Assembly (NCBI RefSeq): GCF_001457455.1 | Contig: NZ_LN831026.1 | Location: 2,356,001 to 2,420,000 of the forward strand | Direction: 5' to 3' | DNA: 64,000 bases | From: Corynebacterium diphtheriae | GTDB taxonomy: Bacteria > Actinomycetota > Actinomycetes > Mycobacteriales > Mycobacteriaceae | Shown here: piece after piece, positions 25,954 through 35,731 of the stretch | Layout: each line of letters opens with the position of its first letter | Position numbering within the stretch: the first letter of the stretch is position 1 | Notes under the pieces: model-generated | What the model saw: only the letters and a program-made list of their open reading frames with translations | Databases searched by the model: none | What the model was told of the DNA's origin: nothing | Translations under genes and position numbers: made by a program

Positions 25954-27669
25954 TTAGGTTTGCACGCTCCAGTGGTAGGTGGTTCCGTGAACGCCCCAGC
26001 CTCCTTCGCGCACAACTAGCCCGACAGCTTGCAGTTTATCGAGCGCAAATCTCAGCTGCCCCTGGCTCAAACCTGTGGTGCGCAGCAGTTCTTCAAAGCT
26101 CTGTTGTGACTTGAGCTCTAATGCGCGGGCTACTGTTGGCGCATTCTTGGTGATCTTTGCCAGAGTTGTTTCCCCTTTTTCCACACGGGGCGCTTGATTC
26201 TCACTGTGTGCTCCTAGAGCGAAAGTCTTATTATCACTCTCAATGAAGCCACGCTTCTTCAAACCATGCATGAGTTTTTCCGCCTCGGCCACGGTTATGG
26301 GCGAAAACTCATTGAGGATCCTGGACAAATGCCAGCTTTCCCCTTTTCGTAGCCCCACTAGCAGGTGCTTTTCGACGGCAGTAAGGCCATCTCCTCCAAT
26401 GCTGCGCAGCCACTCCAACTCTGCTTCGCTGAAAACTGAGGCACCATAGAGGATCGCAGTGAACTGCACACCAGTATCAATGAGTTGAGGTTTTGCCAAC
26501 AGTGCCTGACGGGTTTGCCTCAATACTTCTTGGATACCAGCGCCTTCACCTTCGATGACACTGTAGTCGGCTTCGGTGCGAACTCGTTTAGCAATGTCAT
26601 AAAGGCGGGGATTTACTGCATTCTTGGAAAGAGTTGCACTCTCTAACTGTTTGACTGAGACTCCCCGAAGTCCACCCGGATTAGAGATGACGAGGCGATC
26701 GTCGCAAAGCCTAATCTCCACCCATTTTCCATCAGAATTGGGGCTTAGATCGCGGTGCACCAAGGCATTTGCGATCAGCTCGCGGACGGCAGGCAACGGG
26801 TAGACGCTCTCCTTGCGCATGTTTCCACTGGAGTCGTAAACATTCCGCGTCGGCGCATTCTGTCTTACCCACGTCAGTGCAGATTCGAGCAGGTCAGGAA
26901 GAGGGCCTTCAAAGTCCTGCATATTCCTGGTACGCACACTGCTGCCTTCGCGTGGCAATTGCACTGCCGCTGTAATGCGTAGCTGTGGAGCCTTACCCTG
27001 CGGATACTCGCCCAGGGCGTAGATTCCGGCCAGCGTGAGTTCACCTTTTACCGTCACGATATTGAGAGTTTCAAGCAGTTCTTGGTCATCAATTTTCTTG
27101 GACAAGATGCGGCTTCCCGCGCGCGCAGCCTCGAGGAAACTCTTTACCCGAACAGAGTCTAAGTCTCGGATTGAAGAGTTCAAGACTGGGACTACATCGA
27201 ACTGGAAGTTCTCAGAATGAGAAAGTTTCTGGATCTCAACGAGTGCGAGATCGGCATCGTTCATTTCGTAGTCTCCATCGGATTGCCGCAGGTAGGCAAC
27301 ACTTCGATAGTGCGCCGGACGGTTTTGCAACGGCACTGGATTGACCTGTGCCACAAGCACCTGCTTACCCTCTAGAGTGAAAGTCTCACACTCGATCATA
27401 GGGGCCGGTTTCACACTGTTACGAGTCTGACTAATGAGCGCTTCTTCAAGCGCTGCCGCATCCGCAACACCGACGACTTCAAAGTCACGGTTTTCATCCA
27501 CGCCTAGGATAATTGTGCCCCCACTAGGCATATTGGCAAACGCACATGTTGTTTCTGGCAGGTTTTCCGGCAATTCACTAGCGCGTTTGACTTCGATGTC
27601 TGTGGAGTCACGATGCAAACGCCGAAACTCAGCTAGCTGCTCAGTCAAACTGTCCAGAGTCCAATTCAT
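25954..27669 (-). CDS. AlbA_2 domain ATP-binding protein (Schlafen-like), defence island
   Basis: The 571-residue protein has an N-terminal AlbA_2 domain (DIEVKRASELPENL, then CAFANMPSGGTIILGVDE). A GHKL-type ATP-binding segment follows (VRELIANALVHRD with the N-box Asn, then ISNPGGL). The C-terminal part is winged-helix-like (from TGLSQGQLRFALDKLQAVGLV). Such proteins often sit beside type I restriction genes and are called putative regulators. A 33-bp palindrome lies 77 bases upstream, the same type as at the paralogue, which suggests autoregulation. Confidence 0.82.
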   Translation of the reverse strand: MNWTLDSLTEQLAEFRRLHRDSTDIEVKRASELPENLPETTCAFANMPSGGTIILGVDENRDFEVVGVADAAALEEALISQTRNSVKPAPMIECETFTLEGKQVLVAQVNPVPLQNRPAHYRSVAYLRQSDGDYEMNDADLALVEIQKLSHSENFQFDVVPVLNSSIRDLDSVRVKSFLEAARAGSRILSKKIDDQELLETLNIVTVKGELTLAGIYALGEYPQGKAPQLRITAAVQLPREGSSVRTRNMQDFEGPLPDLLESALTWVRQNAPTRNVYDSSGNMRKESVYPLPAVRELIANALVHRDLSPNSDGKWVEIRLCDDRLVISNPGGLRGVSVKQLESATLSKNAVNPRLYDIAKRVRTEADYSVIEGEGAGIQEVLRQTRQALLAKPQLIDTGVQFTAILYGASVFSEAELEWLRSIGGDGLTAVEKHLLVGLRKGESWHLSRILNEFSPITVAEAEKLMHGLKKRGFIESDNKTFALGAHSENQAPRVEKGETTLAKITKNAPTVARALELKSQQSFEELLRTTGLSQGQLRFALDKLQAVGLVVREGGWGVHGTTYHWSVQT

Positions 27670-27745
27670 ACTCTTGAGTGTAACAGTGAGACTTTAGAGT
27701 TGCACTATTATTTTCCCCTGAGGATTTTATTGGCGCGACCTGGGG

Positions 27746-27778
27746 ATTGTCAGAATAGAGGGGGTCTAATCTAACAAT
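27746..27778. promoter_or_regulatory. 33-bp imperfect palindrome upstream of the 571-residue AlbA_2 gene
   Basis: The ends ATTGTCAGAATAG and TCTAACAAT face each other. It matches the perfect palindrome at 29568-29600 at 25 of 33 positions with identical spacing, and it occupies the same place relative to a paralogous gene. It is probably an operator. Confidence 0.65.
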
Positions 27779-27820
27779 GAATCCCGCAATTGTGGAATCC
27801 TTGGTGGAATAGCAGGCGGC

Positions 27821-29548
27821 TTATTCCACCAGTCTGTAGCGCCGCGACCGGCCACCACCCACAGCGACAACTCGCTCCTCATCCACTAATCCATCAACAC
27901 ATGCCTTGGCTGTTCCCCGAGAAACTCCACACATCGCCATCAAGTCACTGGTAGCCAGGTCCCCAACTTCACTCAGCCACAGCATCGCCGCGTTGGTTAG
28001 TTCAGCTTGGTCTGTGGACAGATATCGAACTGGAGAAAACGGTGAAGGCTCGACCTTACGCAAAATCTCGCGACAAGCATTGCCGAGCAACCACACGCCA
28101 TCGTGCGCGATAATCAAGGGTGCTCCAGCAACCGTAGTTTGACGCGCCGCTTCCAACGCATTTCGCGCCACTTCTTTACCCGATTGCAGACCGCGCGCAA
28201 CTACGTCAATCGTTATGAACGGTCTCTGAAACAGAAGGTAAAGGACAATCGCGATCCGATAATCGTCCTGGCGCGCTTCCGGAACTATCGACGAAACCAA
28301 TTCCAACACCGGCAGCACCGGACGGCCACCTACTAGGGTCGTTTCTACAAACGGCCCTGCGATTTCCTCGATCGTTGGTGGGCGGTGACCGAGTGCGATC
28401 ATGGCTTGATACATGCGATCCACACCAACGCCTTGCTTGTCCACCAACCCCAGCGCACGATACAGGTCAGCGAGGGCGGGATAGCGAGCAGCACGGTTGC
28501 TCAGCACGTTTTCGCTGGTGATTGCAGCAGGGAAGCCACCTGGGCTACGAACGATCAACGTGCTATCGAGTTCAATCCAGCGCACATCAATTGGCTCGCT
28601 TCGATTCCAGTCGCGGTGAATCATAGCGTTGAGCATGGCTTCACGAACCGCCAGGCGCGGAATCTCAGGTACTGGTTTGTGGACGAAGCCTTCCACCACG
28701 GTGTTGTTCTTATTCACTACATTCAGCGCCTGTTCCAGATAATCCAGCTGTTCCAGGCAAGACTTCTCCGGTTCCGGCACCACTCTGTTCAGCACTTGGC
28801 CGCCGTGCACATCAAAAATGCTGAGCTCGATCGCAGTGCGGCCGAGGGAGGTGAAAAGCAGCTTTCCGGCCTGCGACAGGAATCCTTCGGCATCCAGCGC
28901 GCCAATTCCACGCAGAAGTTCTTCATCGGTGAGCTCTGCGAATGCGGGATCCCATTTTCGGGCCAGGGCAAGCGCAGCAGGGCGGGCGTCGCCCAGCGTA
29001 GCGGTGGTGACCTGCGCCATTGGGTCAAATCCGGATTGAGCTCGCTGGTATTCCCACCATTCCGCTCGATCAACAGGCCGGCAGGAGTCACCAACCCGCC
29101 ACCGCAGTCGATCCGAAGTGTCTTCTACTGGTTCCGCGGCGGCAGCCACATAGATGGCGAGAACCCGCTGGCCGAGCACACGCTTTTCGACGACATCAGG
29201 CGCCACATCAATTCGGGTGAAGATACCTTGACGCAGCCAATCGATGTCTAGCTCAGTGCCAATAATCTGACCTGTCTTGTCCTCTATTCCCACGATCAAC
29301 GCGCCACCGCCGGGTGTGTTTGCCATGCAGGCGACTTCGTCCGCCAACTTATCAGCAGCCTCAGGATTCTCTGGCTTGCCGGGCTCAATCTGCGGACCAT
29401 TGCGACGGCCGGCCTCTTCCTTGAAGTCAACCGACTGTGTCTCTTTGGTTTTCTGCACTCGCCCGTCGGCAGCCGAGGCCAAGATGGACTCAACTTGAGC
29501 AATAAGTTGCTCACGACGGTCTTCCATGTTCGGCAAGCTCAGAGTCAC
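27821..29548 (-). CDS. AlbA_2 domain ATP-binding protein, second paralogue
   Basis: The 575-residue protein has the same plan as its neighbour: AlbA_2 core VDFKEEAGRR, then CMANTPGGGALIVGIED; GHKL-like ATPase region LAVREAMLNAMIHRDWNRSE with VRSPGGFPAAIT; and a C-terminal winged-helix part with GDLATSDLMAMCGVSRGTA. Two starts are possible: GTG at 29548 or ATG at 29527 (MEDRREQL). It lies after hsdR on the same strand, with a perfect palindrome in between. Confidence 0.82.
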   Translation of the reverse strand: MTLSLPNMEDRREQLIAQVESILASAADGRVQKTKETQSVDFKEEAGRRNGPQIEPGKPENPEAADKLADEVACMANTPGGGALIVGIEDKTGQIIGTELDIDWLRQGIFTRIDVAPDVVEKRVLGQRVLAIYVAAAAEPVEDTSDRLRWRVGDSCRPVDRAEWWEYQRAQSGFDPMAQVTTATLGDARPAALALARKWDPAFAELTDEELLRGIGALDAEGFLSQAGKLLFTSLGRTAIELSIFDVHGGQVLNRVVPEPEKSCLEQLDYLEQALNVVNKNNTVVEGFVHKPVPEIPRLAVREAMLNAMIHRDWNRSEPIDVRWIELDSTLIVRSPGGFPAAITSENVLSNRAARYPALADLYRALGLVDKQGVGVDRMYQAMIALGHRPPTIEEIAGPFVETTLVGGRPVLPVLELVSSIVPEARQDDYRIAIVLYLLFQRPFITIDVVARGLQSGKEVARNALEAARQTTVAGAPLIIAHDGVWLLGNACREILRKVEPSPFSPVRYLSTDQAELTNAAMLWLSEVGDLATSDLMAMCGVSRGTAKACVDGLVDEERVVAVGGGRSRRYRLVE

Positions 29549-29567
29549 AACACACCACCACTTGGGA

Positions 29568-29600
29568 ATTGTTAGAATAGGGACCCCCTATTCTAACAAT
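29568..29600. promoter_or_regulatory. Perfect 33-bp palindrome upstream of the 575-residue AlbA_2 gene
   Basis: Arms ATTGTTAGAATAGGG (29568-29582) and CCCTATTCTAACAAT (29586-29600) are exact complements around a 3-base spacer. It sits 20 bases before the GTG start and 30 bases after the hsdR stop. No T-run makes it a terminator, so an operator is the better reading. Confidence 0.75.
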
Positions 29601-29630
29601 GAATTGGCGTTTTGCGGGTTTAGTGGTGGA

Positions 29631-32600
29631 TTAGGGCTTGACTCCTTCACTTCCAAGTTCACCCGCATACCTTGGCGCGAACTTTTCCATCTGTTCGTAA
29701 ACCAACTGGGTGGCTTCTTTTTGTCGGTCTGGTGGATACCCGTACTTGCGCAGCAGCAACTTGATGGTGCGGCGTAGCTTTGCTTTGACGTCGTCGCGGA
29801 CGGTCCAGTCGGTGCGGGTGTCACGACGCATGGTGGCAACCAGGTCACGGGCGATGTCGGCAAGGACGGAATCACCGAGCACATCGACGGCGGATTCGTT
29901 CTGCGACACCACATCGAAAAAGGTCAGCTCATCGTTGCTCAATGCAGGCGCGAACTTCTCGCCACGACGTGATTCCTCAACCACTTCCTTCGATAGCTTC
30001 ACTAGCTCAGCGATCACTTCAGCAGCAGTGAGCTGCTGGTTGGTGTATCGCGTCATTACCTCTCGGATACGCTCCGAAAATAGTTGGCTGCGTAGTTCGT
30101 TATTTCCGGTCGCGTCACGTACTCCCTGTTGGAGCTTCGCTCTCAGCGCCTCGATCGCAATTTCAATGTTGGACTTAACGTTCTTTTCGCTGAAACCTTG
30201 GCTAGCAAGCTCCTGCAGGTTGGGCACATCCTGTCCAATTTCCGCGTAGATGTCCAACACCTCACGGCTTTCAGCAGCATCGACGACGAGCTGGCCTAAG
30301 ATACGTCGCGCGGTATCGGAAATCGGTTCACCGCGACTTGCTCTGTCCGCCGCTTCTATCTTGATCAGCCACTGGCGGGCCTCAAGGTAGAACTCGACTT
30401 CCGATCGAATCTCATCAGCGCCGTCAGCGGTCACGGCAATCGCCCAAGATCGCGCAAGCGCGCTAGAAAGTTCTCGGAACTTCTTCGCCACCGGTCGCGC
30501 CATTGGGTCTTCTGGGTCAGTGTTCCCTAGTGTCTGCGGCGAACGTAGAAATCCCACCACCGTTGCCAGTGCCCCGCGCACGTCACCACTTTGCAGCTTT
30601 GCGCGCCAATCTACCGTCACCAGTTCGTGGATTTGCCCCAAGAACTGCTGCGCGATGGTCAGCGTCTCCGCGGCATGCTGGCCGATGACTTTCTCACCGG
30701 ATTTCTCTGCATCGACGGTGAACTCATCGAGCGCTTCCTTCAGGTTGTCGGTCAGGGGCGCGTATGCGATGAGCAGACCATCTTGCTTGCCTCGGAAGGT
30801 ACGGTTCACGCGCGCGAGAGTCTGCATGAGCAATGCACCGCGCAATGGTCGGTCAATGAACAACGTGTGCAGCGGTGGCGCGTCGAAGCCGGTGAGCATC
30901 ATGTCTTTCACGATGATGATTTCCAGCTCGTCGTCTGGATTCTTCACGCGTTCTTTGACAGCCTTAATAGCGCTCGGCCGACGCATATGCTTCTTGATCT
31001 CCGCGGTGTCCGAGGGATTCGCGGAGTACACAACTTTGATCTTGCCCTTATCGTCAGCATCGCTATGCCAATCAGGGTGCTTCGCGATGATCTTGTCGTA
31101 AATCTTCATTGCGATACTACGAGTAGATGTGACGATCATGGCTTTGCCTGGGCATCCGATGAAGTCCTGCATGACGGTCTTACGGTCTTCCCACCGCAGC
31201 AGTAGGTCGTCGACAAGCGTGTCCAAGCGATCGTCGGCACCATACATGGCTTCGAGAGCAGCAGTGGTGCGCTGGATTCGGGCGCGCTCGGACTCGCTGA
31301 GGCCTTCGAGTGCCTCATCGGCGGTGGCGTCGATGTACTCATCGGTGATGCCTTGGACCCGGGCCAGCGGGATTAGCCGTGGCTCGAAGTAAACGGGCAC
31401 GGTCGCACCGTCGTCGACTGCGCGCTGCAGGTCATACACGTCAATGTCATCGCCGAATACTTTCCTAGTGTCGCGGTCCAATTCAGAAATCGGCGTGCCG
31501 GTGAAGGCAATCATGGTCGCGTTGGGCAGCGCTGAGCGCAAGTGTGCGGCATATCCGTCACGGTTTGCCCCGAAGCCGTAGTGCGACCTGTGGGCTTCAT
31601 CAGCAATGACAATGATGTTGTGTCGCTGCGACAGCACCGGGTGCTTGGCGTAGGCATTACGCTCGTCCGCGGTTAGGCCGAACTTCTGCAAGGTGGTGAA
31701 ATAGATGCCGCCCGAGGTGCGTGTGGCCAATGCTGTTCGCAGGTCATCGCGGTCTTCAATCTGGCGGGGCTTTTCCGGCAGCAGGGTGCTGGCGAGGAAG
31801 GTGCTGTAGAGCTGGCCGTCGAGTTCCGTGCGGTCGTTAATAACGATGATGGTTGGGTTTTCCAGCTCCGGGGCGCGCATCACTTTGGCTGTGTACATTT
31901 CCATTTCCATGGACTTGCCTGAGCCCTGGGTGTGCCAGACCACGCCAGCCCTGCCGTCGCTTCGCACAGCCTGCATGGTGGTGCCGGCAGCCTTGGTCAC
32001 AGCAAAGTACTGGTGCGGCTTGGCGATGCGCATGTACAGACCGCGCTCGGTGTCATCAAACGCGGTGTATTCGCGCATGAGCTGCAGGAATCGGACTTGG
32101 TTGAATACACCCCAGATCACGTTTTCCAGCCCGAGCGGGATCTCACCGGAGCTGTCCGGCTGGTCCATCTTGATTGGCTTGCCGTCGTCATCCACGTTCC
32201 ACGGCGACATGTGGTTCAGCGGGGTAAACGGGGTGCCGTAGCGCGCGTCTATGCCATCGCTTGCCACCACGACGTTGGCAAAGCGGAATGCCATGGGGAA
32301 CTCGTGGACATAGGTCTGTAGCTGGTTGAATGCTTCTTCAGCAGTGGATTTGCCGGAGGGTTTCTTCAGCTCAAAGAATGCAACCGGCAGACCGTTGATG
32401 TAGGCCACTACGTCGAAACGACGCTCATATTCCACGTTGCGGATGATGACCTGGTTGACCACTTTATAGTCGTTTTTATCCACATTGGACGACACAAAAT
32501 AAATCGTCGGATTCTGACGCTGCCCGTCGAGGTCGTAGTACTCAATTCCCGAGTAGCCCTGCACCAGCATCTGATGCACGCGCAGGTTTTCCGCCACGGG

Positions 32601-32831
32601 ATCCTGGGACTTTGGCGTGAGCAGCTCGCCGATGGCGTGTTGTAGAAACTCCTCGGGTACTTCTGGGTTCAGCTTGGAGACAGCCTCATTCAGCGTTTGC
32701 CGGAGGACTATTTCTTTCCAGTTTTGGCGCTCACCAGAGCCCGGCGCGACTGCGGTGCCGTGGAGTGGCTGCCAGTCGTTATCACCCAGCTTTTCCAAAG
32801 CCAGTCGCTCTAGCATGTCTTCACTAAACAC
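29631..32831 (-). CDS. hsdR: Type I restriction enzyme, R (endonuclease/translocase) subunit
   Basis: The 1066-residue protein has the N-terminal nuclease motif FDVVAYINGLPVAFFELKK (the PD-(D/E)xK core). The helicase motor follows, with Walker A in TQGSGKSMEME, the DEAH box VIADEAHRSHYG, AFTGTPIS, and later GFDAPPLHTLF and QTLARVNR. The GTG at 32831 overlaps hsdS by 8 bases. Together with HsdM and HsdS it would cleave unmodified foreign DNA far from the recognition site. All motifs seen are intact. Confidence 0.95.
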   Translation of the reverse strand: MFSEDMLERLALEKLGDNDWQPLHGTAVAPGSGERQNWKEIVLRQTLNEAVSKLNPEVPEEFLQHAIGELLTPKSQDPVAENLRVHQMLVQGYSGIEYYDLDGQRQNPTIYFVSSNVDKNDYKVVNQVIIRNVEYERRFDVVAYINGLPVAFFELKKPSGKSTAEEAFNQLQTYVHEFPMAFRFANVVVASDGIDARYGTPFTPLNHMSPWNVDDDGKPIKMDQPDSSGEIPLGLENVIWGVFNQVRFLQLMREYTAFDDTERGLYMRIAKPHQYFAVTKAAGTTMQAVRSDGRAGVVWHTQGSGKSMEMEMYTAKVMRAPELENPTIIVINDRTELDGQLYSTFLASTLLPEKPRQIEDRDDLRTALATRTSGGIYFTTLQKFGLTADERNAYAKHPVLSQRHNIIVIADEAHRSHYGFGANRDGYAAHLRSALPNATMIAFTGTPISELDRDTRKVFGDDIDVYDLQRAVDDGATVPVYFEPRLIPLARVQGITDEYIDATADEALEGLSESERARIQRTTAALEAMYGADDRLDTLVDDLLLRWEDRKTVMQDFIGCPGKAMIVTSTRSIAMKIYDKIIAKHPDWHSDADDKGKIKVVYSANPSDTAEIKKHMRRPSAIKAVKERVKNPDDELEIIIVKDMMLTGFDAPPLHTLFIDRPLRGALLMQTLARVNRTFRGKQDGLLIAYAPLTDNLKEALDEFTVDAEKSGEKVIGQHAAETLTIAQQFLGQIHELVTVDWRAKLQSGDVRGALATVVGFLRSPQTLGNTDPEDPMARPVAKKFRELSSALARSWAIAVTADGADEIRSEVEFYLEARQWLIKIEAADRASRGEPISDTARRILGQLVVDAAESREVLDIYAEIGQDVPNLQELASQGFSEKNVKSNIEIAIEALRAKLQQGVRDATGNNELRSQLFSERIREVMTRYTNQQLTAAEVIAELVKLSKEVVEESRRGEKFAPALSNDELTFFDVVSQNESAVDVLGDSVLADIARDLVATMRRDTRTDWTVRDDVKAKLRRTIKLLLRKYGYPPDRQKEATQLVYEQMEKFAPRYAGELGSEGVKP

Positions 32832-34044
32832 TGCTGTCTCCTTCCTCCTGCTGGTTTTGCTTTACGACGCCCACGTCCCCGGCCGCTTCCTTCGCCTCGG
32901 CAACGGTAATCTTCCCGTTCATAAGCAGCGGCAATAGCTCGTCACGGGTAGCGGCGAGGACTTGGTTTTCCTTCACAGCCGAGATTGCTCTATCTTCTAG
33001 CATTCCAAGATGCGAATGCAGGTCGAAGTATTCTTCATGAAAAACGTTAGGAACAGTGCATTCGAGTATTGTTCCCTTGGTGATGGTAGAGAACACTGAT
33101 CCATAAGATTTGGACCTAAGTTCTTCCACAATTCCTTCTATTGCCAACCGGAGGGCAGCGCTTCGGTTTTCTGGTTCAGCAAACCCATATGCCGACTGAT
33201 TGAAGGATGTCGGAGACACTAGCGTTACGACTTTTCCAACAGTGCCACGTGCAGAAAGCAACACCGCACCGGCGGGGAGCGGAGCAAAACGCCTTGTCTT
33301 TGCACACTCGGTGCTAATCCCTTCTGCAGTGCTGAGTAGGTATTTTCCATTCGCTGCAGTCATGTCAGCAACAGAGCTCCAAGGAATCTCATTAGTCCAG
33401 TTCTCTTGAACCTTTCTGGCAGGAGTCCCTCCTAATTGAGGCAATGCAACTGATTCAACAGGAACACGTTCGACATCCTTTATCGCTCGATTCCAAATAG
33501 CTGATTGCAAATCGGTTATCGAATTAACTACCCGCTGATTCGCCGCAATCTTGTCGTCCAAGGCACCGAGGACATCGGCGATTGCTAACTGCCGTCTGAG
33601 CACAGCAGCAGGCACCAGGAGCTTTCCGAAATCCGTCTTATTTAAGATTGGAGAAGCTGATCCTCCCGCGATGTCTTTGAGCTGAGGAGCTCCATTCAAA
33701 ATCGCGTAGTAGAGGTATCGATCATGGGCCTTTCCTGGTGTTGCTGTAACGCTGTTGATCTGCTGGTTCGTCAACACCTGATTCTTTACAAAACCAGTTT
33801 TTCCAAGCGTAGACCCGATACACGTAACACACGTCGAATTTGCAGGAACTAGCCTGCTTCTGAGATTCTTCAAAGCCTCTACAGCTACGACACGATTCGT
33901 ACTGACGATTTGATCCTTGTGGGAAAAATCAGACGGGGTAACAAATGGGATGCCCTCACATTTTTCAGTCAGCTGAAGAAAACGAGTTGGCGTCGAACCG
34001 GTTCTAATCTCAGCAAGACTGGCAAGCTCTACAAAATTAACCAT
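32824..34044 (-). CDS. hsdS: Type I restriction-modification specificity subunit
   Basis: About 406 residues in two half-repeats, each with a target-recognition domain followed by a conserved helix. The first reads KDQIVSTNRVV..NKTDFGKLLVPAA and ends ALDDKIAANQRVVNSI. The second has TNEIPWSSVADMTAAN and ends KENQVLAATRDELLPLLMNGKI. It decides the bipartite DNA sequence that is methylated or cut. The start ATG overlaps the hsdM stop (TGATG). Specificity genes recombine often; the sequence recognised cannot be read from here. Confidence 0.93.
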   Translation of the reverse strand: MVNFVELASLAEIRTGSTPTRFLQLTEKCEGIPFVTPSDFSHKDQIVSTNRVVAVEALKNLRSRLVPANSTCVTCIGSTLGKTGFVKNQVLTNQQINSVTATPGKAHDRYLYYAILNGAPQLKDIAGGSASPILNKTDFGKLLVPAAVLRRQLAIADVLGALDDKIAANQRVVNSITDLQSAIWNRAIKDVERVPVESVALPQLGGTPARKVQENWTNEIPWSSVADMTAANGKYLLSTAEGISTECAKTRRFAPLPAGAVLLSARGTVGKVVTLVSPTSFNQSAYGFAEPENRSAALRLAIEGIVEELRSKSYGSVFSTITKGTILECTVPNVFHEEYFDLHSHLGMLEDRAISAVKENQVLAATRDELLPLLMNGKITVAEAKEAAGDVGVVKQNQQEEGDSSV

Positions 34045-35651
34045 CACTTCAACCTCCCCAGCTGCTCGCGAACGACAGCGTCCAACCGCACGGACTCGTC
34101 TAATGCAGCAGTCAATTCTGCGGTTAGACGTGCGATCTTTTCGTCGATAGGCTCATCATCTTCTTCGGCCTCAGGCATGCCCACATAGCGGCCAGGTGTT
34201 AGCGCGTAGCCAGCTTCGCGGATCTCCTCAATCGTCGCGGACTTACAGAAACCCGCCTCATCCTCGTACTCCCCCTCCGCGGACTTACGCCCACGCCAGG
34301 TTCGGAACGCATTAGCAATCTTGGCGATGTCCTCATCACTAAACGCCCGCTCCGTGCGGTCGATCATGTGGCCGAGCTGGCGGGCGTCGATAAGCAATAC
34401 CTCACCACGGCGATCAACACTGCCACCAGCACCCGCCGACTTATCCTTAGCAAAAAACCACACGCACACCGGAATGCCCGTGCCACGGAACAACTGCGCC
34501 GGCAGCGCAATCACACACGACACAACATCATCTTCCACCATTTTCTTGCGGATCTCGCCCTCACCAGAGCTTTGCGACGTCATTGTGCCATTCGCCATCA
34601 CCACACCAGCTTCGCCGTGATCCTTCAGCTTCGAAATGATGTGCTGCATCCACGCAAAGTTCGCATTCTTCGCCGGAGGCACACCGTACTTCCAACGGGC
34701 ATCCTCCTCGTTGCAAATCCAATCCTTAATGTTAAACGGCGGATTAGCCATGATGTAGTCCATCTTGGTGCCCGCATGAATATCGCGAGCAAACGTGTCA
34801 CCCCAGCGCTCACCCAAACCGGACGAACTGATGGCGTGAATAGCCAAGTTCATCTTCGCCATACGCCACGTACGCTCATTCAGCTCCTGACCATAAACCG
34901 CAATGTTGCTGCGGTCACGCTTCGTGGCCTCCAAGAACTTCTCCGCCTGCACAAACATGCCACCCGAACCACAACATGGGTCATACACACGCCCCTCAGT
35001 TGGCTCAAGGATTTCCACCAACGTCCGCACGACCGGCTGCGGCGTATAAAACTCGCCACCCCTCTTACCCTCAGCCTTGGCGAACTTGTCCAGAAAGTAC
35101 TCATAGACCTCCCCAAGTAGGTCGCGGGCCTTCTTATCCTTAGTGCTGGCAAAGTACGTAGAGCTAAACAGGTCCACTAATTCACCGAGACGGCGCTGGT
35201 CGATATTGTCCTTGCCATAAATCTGCGGCAGCGTGCCCAGTAGCGATTCGTTATCCGCCATGAGCTGCTGCATAGCCTCATCGATCAACTTGCCGATAGA
35301 CTTGTGTTTTCCTTCCAGATCCATGCCCTTGGAATACTTCTTTAGGAAGTCCCAACGGGCATTCGACGCCACCCAAAAAACATTCTCGCTGGTGTAAGCG
35401 TCAACATCGGCAAGATCTTCTAGGATGTATTCCTCATCAATGCCCTGGCCTTCTAGCTCCGCGCGGATTTCCTTCTGACGTTCCTCAAAGGAATCCGATA
35501 CATACTTTAGGAACACCAGCCCCAGAGCAACATCCTTGTACTGCGACGCATCCATAGAACCGCGAAGCTTATCCGCGGACTTCCACAATGTGTCCTTGAT
35601 TTCCTTAGAGGTGGAAGGGACCTGCGCCACTTCCTTCTTCTTCCGTACCAT
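34044..35651 (-). CDS. hsdM: Type I restriction-modification N6-adenine methylase subunit
   Basis: The 535-residue protein has an N-terminal HsdM helical domain (LWKSADKLRGSMDASQYKDV), the AdoMet-binding motif VYDPCCGSGGMFV and the catalytic motif ANPPFNIKDW. It methylates adenine at the site chosen by HsdS and protects the host. It is the first gene of the tightly coupled hsdM-hsdS-hsdR set. An 80-base gap separates it from the HTH/methylase-like gene upstream. Confidence 0.95.
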   Translation of the reverse strand: MVRKKKEVAQVPSTSKEIKDTLWKSADKLRGSMDASQYKDVALGLVFLKYVSDSFEERQKEIRAELEGQGIDEEYILEDLADVDAYTSENVFWVASNARWDFLKKYSKGMDLEGKHKSIGKLIDEAMQQLMADNESLLGTLPQIYGKDNIDQRRLGELVDLFSSTYFASTKDKKARDLLGEVYEYFLDKFAKAEGKRGGEFYTPQPVVRTLVEILEPTEGRVYDPCCGSGGMFVQAEKFLEATKRDRSNIAVYGQELNERTWRMAKMNLAIHAISSSGLGERWGDTFARDIHAGTKMDYIMANPPFNIKDWICNEEDARWKYGVPPAKNANFAWMQHIISKLKDHGEAGVVMANGTMTSQSSGEGEIRKKMVEDDVVSCVIALPAQLFRGTGIPVCVWFFAKDKSAGAGGSVDRRGEVLLIDARQLGHMIDRTERAFSDEDIAKIANAFRTWRGRKSAEGEYEDEAGFCKSATIEEIREAGYALTPGRYVGMPEAEEDDEPIDEKIARLTAELTAALDESVRLDAVVREQLGRLK

Positions 35652-35731
35652 TTTCTTTCCTCACTTCTCTTTGCTTTTCGCTATTTTCTAGTTTCGTTGA
35701 AGCACTGAGCTTCATGCAGTTATCGCGTGAG

